NCBI GenBank assembly: GCA_030824295.1 | Contig: JAVBYA010000251.1 | Span: 1 to 5,360 of the forward strand | Direction of reading: 5' to 3' | Origin: Bacteroidota bacterium | GTDB lineage: Bacteria; Bacteroidota; Ignavibacteria; UBA10030; UBA8401 | DNA length: 5,360 bases | Shown: piece by piece, positions 1 to 5,360 of the stretch | Position numbering within the stretch: the stretch's first letter is position 1 | Layout of the letters: each line of letters begins with the position of its first letter | Translations under genes and position numbers: made by a program | The notes under the pieces: model-generated | Databases searched by the model: none | Seen by the model: the letters and a program-made list of their open reading frames with translations, nothing else | What the model was told of the DNA's origin: nothing

Positions 1-1191
1 ACGCTCCGCTCCTGGTTCTGGCCGCTCGGTCTTTTGAAGGATGTCATTGACGGCATCGGCGCCGGTGTTGTGGCACTGCTCAATTATACCCTCGTCGGTG
101 CCCAGTTCGTGTTCGGTAATCTTGCCGTCAATTCCGGTGATAGTTCATTAGGTTTCTTCTTCGCCTTTCAGGTGCTGCCGACGATCATCTTCGTTTCAGC
201 CCTCACTTCCCTTCTCTATTATTTGGGTATCCTCCAGGCGGTCGTCCGCGTGATGGCCAAAGTGATGGTGAAGGTCCTCGGGACCAGCGGAGCAGAATCG
301 CTCTCCAATACTGCCAATATCTTCGTCGGACAGACCGAAGCGCCGCTGCTGATCCGTCCGTATATCGGCACCATGACCAATTCCGAAGTGCTGACGGTGA
401 TGGTCGGCGGTATGGCAACGATCGCCGGCGGAGTGATGGCCAGTTACATCCAGATGCTTGGTCAATCTTTCGCCGATGCTAACAATATCCCGTTGGCAGA
501 AGCGCAATTGAAGTTCGCCGTCCAGCTTCTGGCGGCAAGCACGATGGCAGCACCGGCCTCACTGGCCATTTCAAAGATCATCTATCCGGAAATTGAAGAA
601 CCGGTCACCAAAGGGACGGTGAAATTGGAAGTGGAAAAGAATGCCTCCAATGTGATCGAAGCTGCTGCGACCGGAGCATCTGACGGACTACAACTTGCTT
701 TGAACGTTGGCGGTATGTTGTTGGCATTCATAGCGTTGATCGCCATGTTCAATGGAATGCTTGGGTATGTCGGGGACATCACAGGATTGAATGCATACCT
801 TCAGGCGAACTTCGGACAGACCCTTTCCATGCAGTTCCTCTTCGGTTCCATCCTTCAGTTTGTTGCCTTCGCCATCGGAGTGCCGTGGAATGATGCCTTC
901 CATTTCGGTAGTCTGCTGGGGACAAAGATCGTTCTGAACGAGTTCGTCGCCTATCTTGACCTTGCCACACTGTTGAAAACCGGCGTGATGAGCGAGAAAG
1001 GCGTCATGATGGCAACCTATGCCCTGTGCGGATTCGCCAATTTCTCCTCTATCGCTATTCAGATCGGCGGCATCGCTCCGATGGCACCTCACCGGAAGAA
1101 GGATATCGCGTCGCTTGGATTGCGTGCAGTCCTCGGCGGAGTTCTTTCGACCCTGATGACCGCCACGATCGCCGGCATTCTCATCGGTTGA
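1..1191 (+). CDS. Concentrative nucleoside transporter (CNT/NupC family), 5' truncated
   Basis: This inner-membrane symporter probably imports nucleosides with Na+ or H+; the sequence does not settle which ion. The reading frame is open from base 1 (it begins TLRSWFWPLGLL), so the gene starts left of the window. The TTG at 34 is not a convincing start. There are 396 residues visible, and comparison with NupC suggests that the first one or two membrane segments are missing. Family landmarks, counted from base 1, are GQTEAP at about 110-115 (hairpin 1 and substrate site), NEFVAY at 313-318, and GFANFSS at 344-350 followed by a GG..P segment. In structurally studied CNTs these three motifs contact the nucleoside. 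A hydrophilic, acidic linker lies at about 195-230 between the two transport halves; I believe it is usual in relatives of this type. The gene ends 14 bases before a terminator stem and is followed by a purine nucleoside phosphorylase, which supports a salvage role. The family call is firm; the exact substrate range is not visible. Confidence 0.95.
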   Translation, partial: TLRSWFWPLGLLKDVIDGIGAGVVALLNYTLVGAQFVFGNLAVNSGDSSLGFFFAFQVLPTIIFVSALTSLLYYLGILQAVVRVMAKVMVKVLGTSGAESLSNTANIFVGQTEAPLLIRPYIGTMTNSEVLTVMVGGMATIAGGVMASYIQMLGQSFADANNIPLAEAQLKFAVQLLAASTMAAPASLAISKIIYPEIEEPVTKGTVKLEVEKNASNVIEAAATGASDGLQLALNVGGMLLAFIALIAMFNGMLGYVGDITGLNAYLQANFGQTLSMQFLFGSILQFVAFAIGVPWNDAFHFGSLLGTKIVLNEFVAYLDLATLLKTGVMSEKGVMMATYALCGFANFSSIAIQIGGIAPMAPHRKKDIASLGLRAVLGGVLSTLMTATIAGILIG

Positions 1192-1205
1192 TCCATGATC
1201 CCAGC

Positions 1206-1234
1206 GCTGCGGCAATTACGCCGCAGCTTTTTTT
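1206..1234 (+). terminator. Rho-independent terminator after the nucleoside transporter gene
   Basis: A perfect 8-bp GC-rich stem (GCTGCGGC at 1206-1213, GCCGCAGC at 1220-1227) closes a six-base loop (AATTAC). It is followed directly by seven T residues (1228-1234). It sits 14 bases after the transporter stop codon, as expected for its terminator. It is odd in ending only seven bases before the start codon of the downstream phosphorylase gene, so it occupies the place of that gene's 5' leader. It could act as a full stop or allow partial read-through. Confidence 0.9.
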
Positions 1235-1241
1235 ATCTGCC

Positions 1242-2072
1242 ATGACACAAACAGCCCTTAACGATTCACTTGAATTCCTCCGTTCGAAGATCACCGCTGC
1301 CCCGACACTGGCAGTGGTCCTTGGTTCCGGTCTCGGTGATTTCGGCAATCAGGTTCAGCGTCCAACGATCGTCTCCACATCCGAGATCCCCAATTACCCT
1401 GCCTCCACCGTTCAGGGACATGCCGGGCGGATCATCTTTGGAACGATCGAAGATGGTTCAAGGAAATCCCAGCAACTGATTGTATTTCAAGGACGTGTAC
1501 ACTTATATGAAAGCAATGATGTGCAGAAGGTTGTCCATCCGATCCGCGTTGCGGCAGGACTTGGAGCGAAGAGTCTCATCGTGACGAATGCTGCCGGCGG
1601 TATCAACCGGCTCTACGATCCGGGGACGCTGATGTTCATCCAGGACTATATCAATCTGACCGGAGAGAACCCGCTGATCGGTAATGAGAGCATTAATACT
1701 ATCCTGCATAAACGGACAACGCCGGCGATGGAGCCGGCATTGCTGGAAAAGGCAAAGACCGTGGCACTGAAAAATGGGATCAAAACGAAGGAAGGGATCT
1801 ACTGCTGGACGAAGGGACCAACGTATGAGACCGCGGCCGAGATCAGGATGATGGCAACGCTTGGTGCAGATGCCGTCGGGATGTCCACTGTTCCGGAGAT
1901 CATGGCGGCGCATCAATCCGGAATGTCCGTCCTGGGAATCTCCTGCATCACCAACATGGCAACAGGAATCTCCGATACCAAACTCTCCCATGCCGAGGTC
2001 ACAGAGACGGCGAACAGAGTGAAAACCGACTTCACTACATTGGTGCGAGAGATAATCTTTTCAATGACTTAG
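1242..2072 (+). CDS. Purine nucleoside phosphorylase (trimeric PNP type, EC 2.4.2.1)
   Basis: A cytosolic enzyme that phosphorolyses purine nucleosides, probably inosine and guanosine, to free base and (deoxy)ribose-1-phosphate. It has 276 residues, the normal length of the PunA/human PNP family. Visible landmarks are GSGLG 28-32 (phosphate loop), GHAG 59-62, QGRVHLYE 83-90 (Arg85 and His87 match human Arg84 and His86), NAAGG 116-120, GPTYET 192-197 (Glu196 matches human Glu201), GMSTVPE 213-219 and ITN 236-238. Asn238 matches human Asn243, a determinant of 6-oxopurine preference, and His250 matches human His257. GMST rather than GMTT argues against methylthioadenosine phosphorylase. The frame is open upstream to 1026, but that stretch overlaps the transporter gene and terminator; ATG 1242 places the family N-terminus correctly. 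No Shine-Dalgarno is visible, unlike the other genes here. The usual Gly after YE (YEG) is Ser91. It follows the transporter and converges with the heme operon. Confidence 0.95.
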   Translation: MTQTALNDSLEFLRSKITAAPTLAVVLGSGLGDFGNQVQRPTIVSTSEIPNYPASTVQGHAGRIIFGTIEDGSRKSQQLIVFQGRVHLYESNDVQKVVHPIRVAAGLGAKSLIVTNAAGGINRLYDPGTLMFIQDYINLTGENPLIGNESINTILHKRTTPAMEPALLEKAKTVALKNGIKTKEGIYCWTKGPTYETAAEIRMMATLGADAVGMSTVPEIMAAHQSGMSVLGISCITNMATGISDTKLSHAEVTETANRVKTDFTTLVREIIFSMT

Positions 2073-2105
2073 TCGCATTCTTCTGTTGTTCTTCCCACTG
2101 CACGA

Positions 2106-2141
2106 ATGCTCTGCCATCCGCTACACAAGATGGTAGAGCAT
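2106..2141. other. 13-bp stem-loop at the convergent ends of the PNP and DUF420 genes, possible bidirectional terminator
   Basis: ATGCTCTGCCATC (2106-2118) pairs with GATGGTAGAGCAT (2129-2141) over 13 bp around a ten-base loop. One pair is G-U when read as + strand RNA. It lies 33 bases after the PNP stop. The stop codon of the - strand DUF420 gene is in the loop and its last codons are in the right arm. Neither side has a clear T-run, so it does not meet the standard intrinsic terminator pattern. Its position between converging genes still suggests transcript end formation or 3'-end protection for both mRNAs. Confidence 0.55.
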
Positions 2142-2537
2142 CAGGTACACCACCACTCCTGTCACCGAAACATACACCCACACGGGAAAGGTCCAGCGGG
2201 CCAGTTTCTTGTGGAGTTCAAACTTCCCCTTCCATCCCCTCAGCACCGTCACCACTGCCATCGGAACGATAATCGCCGCAAGAATGATATGCGAGATCAG
2301 AATAACGAAATAGACCGGTCTGATCCAACCTACCCCTTGAAACGGGACGGAACCGACCTTTGCATGGTAGATAAGGTAGCTTATCAGGAAAAGTCCCGAC
2401 GTTCCGAATGCCAGCAGCATGGAACGCTTATGTTCATCCCTTCTGCCGGCTTTGATATGCCGGTATCCATTCAATAGGAATGCAAGGCAGGTGAGATTCA
2501 ATGCTGCGTTCACAGTGGAGAGGAATTCGTAGCCCAT
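2121..2537 (-). CDS. DUF420 membrane protein, YozB/CtaM-like cytochrome oxidase assembly factor
   Basis: A small integral membrane protein of 138 residues with four hydrophobic segments at about 5-23, 41-58, 74-98 and 116-136. The layout and motifs fit DUF420: H36-K-R-S-M in the first loop, LFLISYLIYH ending at His58, His83 inside the third segment, LHKKLARWTFPVW around His109, then YVSVTG in the last segment. Several histidines near membrane borders could bind heme or copper, but this is inference. From recalled literature, the family member YozB (CtaM) is needed for heme-copper oxidase biogenesis in Bacillus and Staphylococcus. This gene is the last of a ctaA-ctaB operon, which supports the same role. 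The ATG at 2537 follows an AAGGA ribosome-binding match at 2543-2547, five bases away, and lies 21 bases after the ctaB stop. Its last codons lie in a stem-loop shared with the convergent PNP gene. The family call is strong; the molecular function is inferred. Confidence 0.88.
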   Translation of the reverse strand: MGYEFLSTVNAALNLTCLAFLLNGYRHIKAGRRDEHKRSMLLAFGTSGLFLISYLIYHAKVGSVPFQGVGWIRPVYFVILISHIILAAIIVPMAVVTVLRGWKGKFELHKKLARWTFPVWVYVSVTGVVVYLMLYHLV

Positions 2538-2558
2538 TGCGGTCCTTAGCGGTTCAAT

Positions 2559-3491
2559 TCATTGATGATGGATCTTGAAGATGATCATGGCGGAGAAGAT
2601 GATCGGCAGATAGAACAAGGACGAGAAGAACAGGGTGCGGGCCCATGCTCCGGAAGCATCTGTCCGGACATTCCTGGTGAACAGGATGCCAAAAAGAAGG
2701 AATGAAAGACTGACGGCAGCAGAAACGTAGAGGAAACCCTCTTCCACGATCCCGACCATATACGGCGAAAGACAAACGACACCGAGCATCAGCTGGTTCA
2801 GAATAACCGCGCGGGAGACTTTTAGACCTGACGGATCGACGCTCGTCAGCAACCGATATCCTGCTTTCTGGTAGTCATGCCGGTACAACCAACCGATAGA
2901 ATAGAAATGAGGCATCTGCCAGTAAAACAATATTGCGAAAAGGGTTAAGGACTGATACGAAAGTGAATTTTGTATCGCCGCCCAGCCGATGAGCGTTGGA
3001 AGCGCTCCGGGAATTGCACCGATGATGGTGGAGATGGTCGAGATCCTTTTGAGCGGCGTATACAGGAAGATGTAGGTCGCAAGCGTAAGTGCTGCCAGGA
3101 AGCCGGTCAATATGTTGATGAAGGAGAGGATGATGATGCCGGTGATCGCGGTCAGCACACCAAAAAGAAGAGCCTCCGCGGGTGTCACACGTCCATCCGG
3201 CACCGGACGTTTCTCGGTCCGTTTCATCAGCGAGTCATACTCCCGCTCCAGATACTGATTCAACGCACCGGAACCGCCGCCTACGAGCAGGGTTCCGACG
3301 GCCAAAAGAGGGAAAATGATCAGTTGGGAGACATCCGGAAGACCGATGGCGAGATAGGCAGAACCCAAGGACGTAAAAACGGACAGAAGGGTCAATTCCG
3401 GCTTCATGAGAAGCCAGAGATCCCGGACGAAATGAACAACGGACCGTTCCGTTGCCCCCCTGTTCTCTAATATTTGCGGACGTTCTTCCAT
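2559..3491 (-). CDS. ctaB: Protoheme IX farnesyltransferase (heme O synthase)
   Basis: An integral membrane UbiA-family prenyltransferase that attaches a farnesyl group to heme b, giving heme O, the substrate of the upstream heme A synthase. Its 310 residues are typical. The first prenyl-diphosphate/Mg-binding motif is NQYLEREYD at 78-86 followed by MKRTEKRPVP. Two positions that are Asp in E. coli CyoE (NxxxDxD) are Glu82 and Glu84 here, with Asp86 retained; I regard this as an acidic conservative variant. YTPLKR is at 144-149. The second signature, WQMPHF at 191-196 with HDYQKAG at 205-211, separates heme O synthase from other UbiA enzymes. Around eight or nine hydrophobic segments cover residues 30-305. 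ATG 3491 is preceded by AGGA seven bases upstream, and that match overlaps the ctaA stop codon. The 9-base gap implies tight co-transcription with ctaA and probable translational coupling. A menaquinone or chlorophyll prenyltransferase is unlikely given the WQMPHF motif and the neighbour. Confidence 0.96.
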   Translation of the reverse strand: MEERPQILENRGATERSVVHFVRDLWLLMKPELTLLSVFTSLGSAYLAIGLPDVSQLIIFPLLAVGTLLVGGGSGALNQYLEREYDSLMKRTEKRPVPDGRVTPAEALLFGVLTAITGIIILSFINILTGFLAALTLATYIFLYTPLKRISTISTIIGAIPGALPTLIGWAAIQNSLSYQSLTLFAILFYWQMPHFYSIGWLYRHDYQKAGYRLLTSVDPSGLKVSRAVILNQLMLGVVCLSPYMVGIVEEGFLYVSAAVSLSFLLFGILFTRNVRTDASGAWARTLFFSSLFYLPIIFSAMIIFKIHHQ

Positions 3492-3498
3492 TCCCCTA

Positions 3499-3502
3499 TC
3501 CT
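3499..3502 (-). promoter_or_regulatory. Ribosome-binding site of ctaB overlapping the ctaA stop codon
   Basis: On the - strand AGGA lies seven bases before the ctaB ATG and shares bases with the TAG stop of ctaA. A ribosome finishing ctaA therefore lands on the ctaB start region, an arrangement that favours coupled translation of the two heme enzymes. A second purine run (AGGGGA) directly abuts the ATG but is too close to serve as the main site. Confidence 0.6.
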
Positions 3503-4514
3503 AATTGCCTTTCGGCATTGCCAGCCAGCGAAGACGCATCAAGGCCACTACGGTCACACAGCATGTGACGAGCACCAGCGCTCCGATCACCACATGCAGC
3601 GAGGTGATGATATACTCCTTCCGGGTGAGGACCGTCAGAATACCGAGGGTGAACTGCAGCGAAATGAGGGACATCAGGAACGTCCCGACGGAGTTCAGCC
3701 GCTTGGGTACTGCAGCGGACCGTTTCATTCGATAGCCAAGCATGAAGACGATCACTGCCACGGCATACGCCCAATAACGGTGGAGCAGATGAATGAAGAT
3801 TTGGTACGCCTGGACGGGAACATCCCCTTTCCATTTGATGCCGATATCGATGAGATGCTGATTGTATGCTGCCATCGATTCGTCGGAGAATGACGGGATG
3901 AGCTGACCATGAGCGAGCGGAAAGTCCGGTATGGAAAGTCCCGAGTATGTATGGCGGAGCAATGCACCGAAGAGAAGCTGAATGAAGACAACGATCAAAG
4001 CGGCAACAGCGAAACGGAATACAGGGCGGATGGTCTCAACCGTGATCCCTTCGGTCGTGCGCTTCCACCACGGCGAGGTGATGAGAGCGATACTGGAGAC
4101 GAGACAGAAGAACGACTGAGCGAGCATTCCATGCGCAACGGAAATGGCGGTCGGCAGAAGGAACAGCACCGTCAAACCTCCCAGCAAACCTTGAAAACTG
4201 ACAGCGGCGAGTGCTGCGTATCCCAACATGCGGACCCACTTCCGCTCTTCTTTGAAACCGAGCCACACAGCAAGGATCACTGTCAGAAATCCGACGAACG
4301 ATGCGAAGAGACGATGACCATGTTCATATTTGATACCACCCACCCACTTGTCGATTGGATAGGTGAACATATTCTCTCCGTACGTGGTCGGCCAATCCGG
4401 TACGGAAAGTCCGGAACCGGTGCTCGTCACCAATCCTCCCAGAAAGATCAGCATGAACGTACTGGCGGCGGTGAATTGGGCGAAGCGATGAAGTGCGATC
4501 GAACCTTTGTGCAT
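3501..4514 (-). CDS. ctaA: Heme A synthase, COX15/CtaA family
   Basis: A membrane heme enzyme that oxidises the C8 methyl of heme O to the formyl group of heme A, the cofactor of aa3/caa3 oxidases. It has 337 residues and about eight membrane segments in two homologous four-helix halves. The catalytic and heme-ligand positions are present: Glu64 and His67 in EHGHR (64-68), His128 in VAHGMLAQ, His245 in LLHRYWAY and His307 in SLHVVIGAL, matching the Glu57/His60/His123/His216/His278 set of Bacillus CtaA. The extracytoplasmic motif SGLS-V/I-PD-W/F-P occurs twice (34-42 and 191-199), reflecting the internal duplication. The regulatory cysteine pair of the first loop in Bacillus CtaA is absent; only Cys137, Cys318 and Cys319 exist, all in hydrophobic stretches. 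ATG 4514 has a modest AAAGG match (4525-4529) ten bases upstream. This is the first gene of the operon, ahead of ctaB and DUF420, with its promoter in the divergent region to the right. No alternative function is likely. Confidence 0.96.
   Translation of the reverse strand: MHKGSIALHRFAQFTAASTFMLIFLGGLVTSTGSGLSVPDWPTTYGENMFTYPIDKWVGGIKYEHGHRLFASFVGFLTVILAVWLGFKEERKWVRMLGYAALAAVSFQGLLGGLTVLFLLPTAISVAHGMLAQSFFCLVSSIALITSPWWKRTTEGITVETIRPVFRFAVAALIVVFIQLLFGALLRHTYSGLSIPDFPLAHGQLIPSFSDESMAAYNQHLIDIGIKWKGDVPVQAYQIFIHLLHRYWAYAVAVIVFMLGYRMKRSAAVPKRLNSVGTFLMSLISLQFTLGILTVLTRKEYIITSLHVVIGALVLVTCCVTVVALMRLRWLAMPKGN
3925..3944 (-). repeat. Internal ctaA repeat, second-half copy (codes SGLSIPD)
   Basis: This 20-base stretch matches 4396-4415 at 18 of 20 positions and codes residues 191-197 of CtaA. 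It lies exactly 471 bases (157 codons) from its partner, in the same frame, so it is part of the duplicated half of the protein and not a mobile or regulatory repeat. Confidence 0.85.
4396..4415 (-). repeat. Internal ctaA repeat, first-half copy (codes SGLSVPD)
   Basis: Partner of 3925-3944. It codes residues 34-40 in the first extracytoplasmic loop of CtaA, before the EHGHR segment. The two copies differ at only two bases: one changes Val to Ile and the other is a silent Ser codon change. Confidence 0.85.
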
Positions 4515-4519
4515 TGCTC

Positions 4520-4547
4520 AATGACCTTTAACGATTGTCAAATGACC
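4520..4547. repeat. Pair of AATGACC direct repeats upstream of ctaA
   Basis: AATGACC occurs at 4520-4526 and 4541-4547, 21 bases apart start to start, or about two helical turns. The near copy overlaps the ctaA ribosome-binding region (reading GGTCATT on the - strand). The spacing would suit a protein binding the same DNA face twice, but seven-base repeats in this length can arise by chance. Confidence 0.35.
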
Positions 4548-4673
4548 GGTGAGTTCAAAAACCCGAATTCAATAGGATAATATACGATTTTTTCACCGAG
4601 GAGGATAGACAATCCTTGCTTCGGCAACGAGTAATCGCTAAATTATTCCGCTTATCATCCCTTTCGAACCCAC

Positions 4674-4679
4674 AAGGAG
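4674..4679 (+). promoter_or_regulatory. Strong ribosome-binding site (AAGGAG) of the PD40 gene
   Basis: AAGGAG ends five bases before ATG 4685, the best Shine-Dalgarno match in the window. It decides this start over the in-frame TTG at 4616, and the protein then opens directly with a signal peptide. Confidence 0.8.
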
Positions 4680-4684
4680 TAACA

Positions 4685-5360
4685 ATGAAGCATCTTCTCA
4701 TGTTCCTGGTCCTTGCCTCCTCCCTCCTGGCACAATCCGAGCGGCGGCTGACCAATCTCACCCAGATCACGTTCGGCGGTTCCAATGCCGAGGCCTATTT
4801 CTCCGCGGACGGCAAACAGCTGATCTACCAGGCGACCAAGGATAAATTCGCCTGCGATCAGATCTTCACCATGAATATCGACGGTTCCAATTCCAAGCTG
4901 GTCAGCACCGGCGACGGACGGACCACCTGCGCGTATTTCTTCCCGGACGGGAAACGGATAGTCTATGCTTCCACGCACGACGATGATGATGACTGTCCCC
5001 CCAACCCGGACCGTTCCAAAGGATATGTGTGGGGCGTGTTCAATGCCTACGACATCTATGTGGCGAATGCGGATGGTTCCAAACCGAAGAAACTTGCAGC
5101 AACGGACGGTTATGATGCCGAAGCGACCATCTCTCCGGACGGAAAAGAGATCGTGTTCACTTCCTCCCGCGACGGTGATCTTGAGATCTATATCATGAAT
5201 GCGGATGGCTCCAACGTCCGCCGTATCACCAACGAAAAAGGATACGACGGCGGCGCCTTCTTCTCACCGGACGGCAAGATGCTCGTCTACCGCGCCTTCC
5301 ACCCGACCGATCCCAAAGAGATCGCCGAAGGGGAAGCACTCCTGAAGGAACAGCTCGTGA
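4685..5360 (+). CDS. Secreted TolB-like PD40 beta-propeller protein, 3' truncated
   Basis: The first 225 residues are visible; the gene runs past the right edge. The N-terminus is a signal peptide: Lys2, a hydrophobic core at 4-15 and a probable cleavage after LLA at 16. The mature part is therefore expected in the periplasm or outside the cell. The rest is a series of propeller blades with the PD40 signature: (S/F)xDGK at 40-44, 86-90, 150-154 and 194-198, each paired with an xNxDGS turn (64-68, 128-132, 172-176). LTQITFGG at 25-32 resembles the blade entry of TolB-like proteins. An insertion at about 98-120 between blades has five consecutive Asp (99-103), then Cys104 and PPNPDR; Cys57 and Cys82 are the other cysteines. 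Close relatives are often labelled biopolymer transporter Tol or PD40 domain protein, but no transport partner is present here, and the fold mainly indicates binding. A C-terminal peptidase or other domain outside the window cannot be excluded. Start chosen from AAGGAG and the signal peptide. Confidence 0.9.
   Translation, partial: MKHLLMFLVLASSLLAQSERRLTNLTQITFGGSNAEAYFSADGKQLIYQATKDKFACDQIFTMNIDGSNSKLVSTGDGRTTCAYFFPDGKRIVYASTHDDDDDCPPNPDRSKGYVWGVFNAYDIYVANADGSKPKKLAATDGYDAEATISPDGKEIVFTSSRDGDLEIYIMNADGSNVRRITNEKGYDGGAFFSPDGKMLVYRAFHPTDPKEIAEGEALLKEQLV

Larger units (their letters stand above)
4515..4684. promoter_or_regulatory. Divergent intergenic region between ctaA and the PD40 gene
   Basis: The 170 bases separate two genes read away from each other, so promoters for the heme operon and probably for the PD40 gene must lie here. 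An AT-rich core around 4571-4597 (containing GATAATATACG and a T-run) is the likeliest -10 area. I could not pair it convincingly with a -35 box on either strand, so no exact promoter is called. Also present are two AATGACC copies near ctaA and a GAGGAGG purine run at 4598-4604. No RNA gene or strong terminator is visible. Confidence 0.5.

Noticed and set aside
34..36. TTG as start codon of the transporter
   Set aside because: The frame stays open to the window edge and the N-terminal membrane segments of the family would be missing, so the gene is cut by the window and does not start here.
688..1215. - strand open frame opposite the transporter gene
   Set aside because: A shadow of the CNT gene with His/Gly/Asp-rich translation and no motif; it also runs through the terminator.
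1026..1241. Upstream in-frame extension of PNP
   Set aside because: It overlaps the 3' end of the transporter gene in another frame and includes the terminator; the family N-terminus fits ATG 1242.
2970..3470. + strand open frame opposite ctaB
   Set aside because: Low-complexity charged translation fully antisense to heme O synthase; no family resemblance.
3909..4580. Long + strand open frame opposite ctaA (223 codons)
   Set aside because: It lies antisense to an unmistakable heme A synthase, is highly charged without recognisable motifs, and its openness follows from the codon pattern of ctaA.
4535..4581. TTGTCA with GATAAT as a sigma-70 type promoter on the + strand
   Set aside because: The boxes are 35 bases apart, and no alternative pairing in the region gives both boxes at acceptable spacing.
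4599..4618. AGGAT/ATCCT inverted repeat in the divergent region
   Set aside because: Only a five-base stem; too short to call an operator or terminator.
5063..5215. Near-identical AATGCGGATGG-TCCAA segments
   Set aside because: These are the xNxDGS turns of successive PD40 blades, explained by the protein repeat and not a separate DNA element.

Overview
The window looks like ordinary chromosome from a heterotrophic, respiring bacterium of roughly balanced base composition. It carries five protein genes: one cut by the left edge, one cut by the right edge and three or more complete between them. The style of several proteins suggests the Bacteroidota/Ignavibacteria/Kapabacteria (FCB) neighbourhood: a NQ..ER.-type heme O synthase motif, a DUF420 protein beside the heme A genes, and a secreted PD40 propeller. 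That placement is a low-confidence inference from remembered family resemblance, not from a marker gene.

Positions 1-2072 (+ strand) form a purine nucleoside salvage pair. The first gene is a 5'-truncated concentrative nucleoside transporter (CNT/NupC family). A strong intrinsic terminator follows, then a complete 276-residue purine nucleoside phosphorylase. The transporter would bring nucleosides in and the phosphorylase would split purine nucleosides into base and (deoxy)ribose-1-phosphate. The terminator ends only seven bases before the phosphorylase start codon, and no Shine-Dalgarno sequence lies between them.

Positions 2121-4514 (- strand) form a compact three-gene operon, transcribed as heme A synthase (ctaA), heme O synthase (ctaB), then a DUF420 membrane protein related to YozB/CtaM. 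The gaps are 9 and 21 bases, each with a Shine-Dalgarno match. CtaB farnesylates heme b to heme O, CtaA oxidises heme O to heme A, and the DUF420 protein is likely an assembly factor for an aa3/caa3-type cytochrome c oxidase. The oxidase subunits themselves are not in the window. The operon converges with the phosphorylase gene across a 48-base gap holding a 13-bp stem-loop.

Positions 4515-4684 are a 170-base divergent intergenic region that must hold the operon promoter and probably that of the right-hand gene. From 4685 to the right edge (+ strand) runs the start of a secreted TolB-like PD40 beta-propeller protein.

I did not find an undescribed system, mobile element, CRISPR array or RNA gene. 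The points most worth checking are the terminator abutting the phosphorylase start, an internal repeat in ctaA that is still visible at the nucleotide level, the stem-loop at the convergent gene ends, and an in-frame upstream extension with a second ribosome-binding-like sequence ahead of the PD40 gene.
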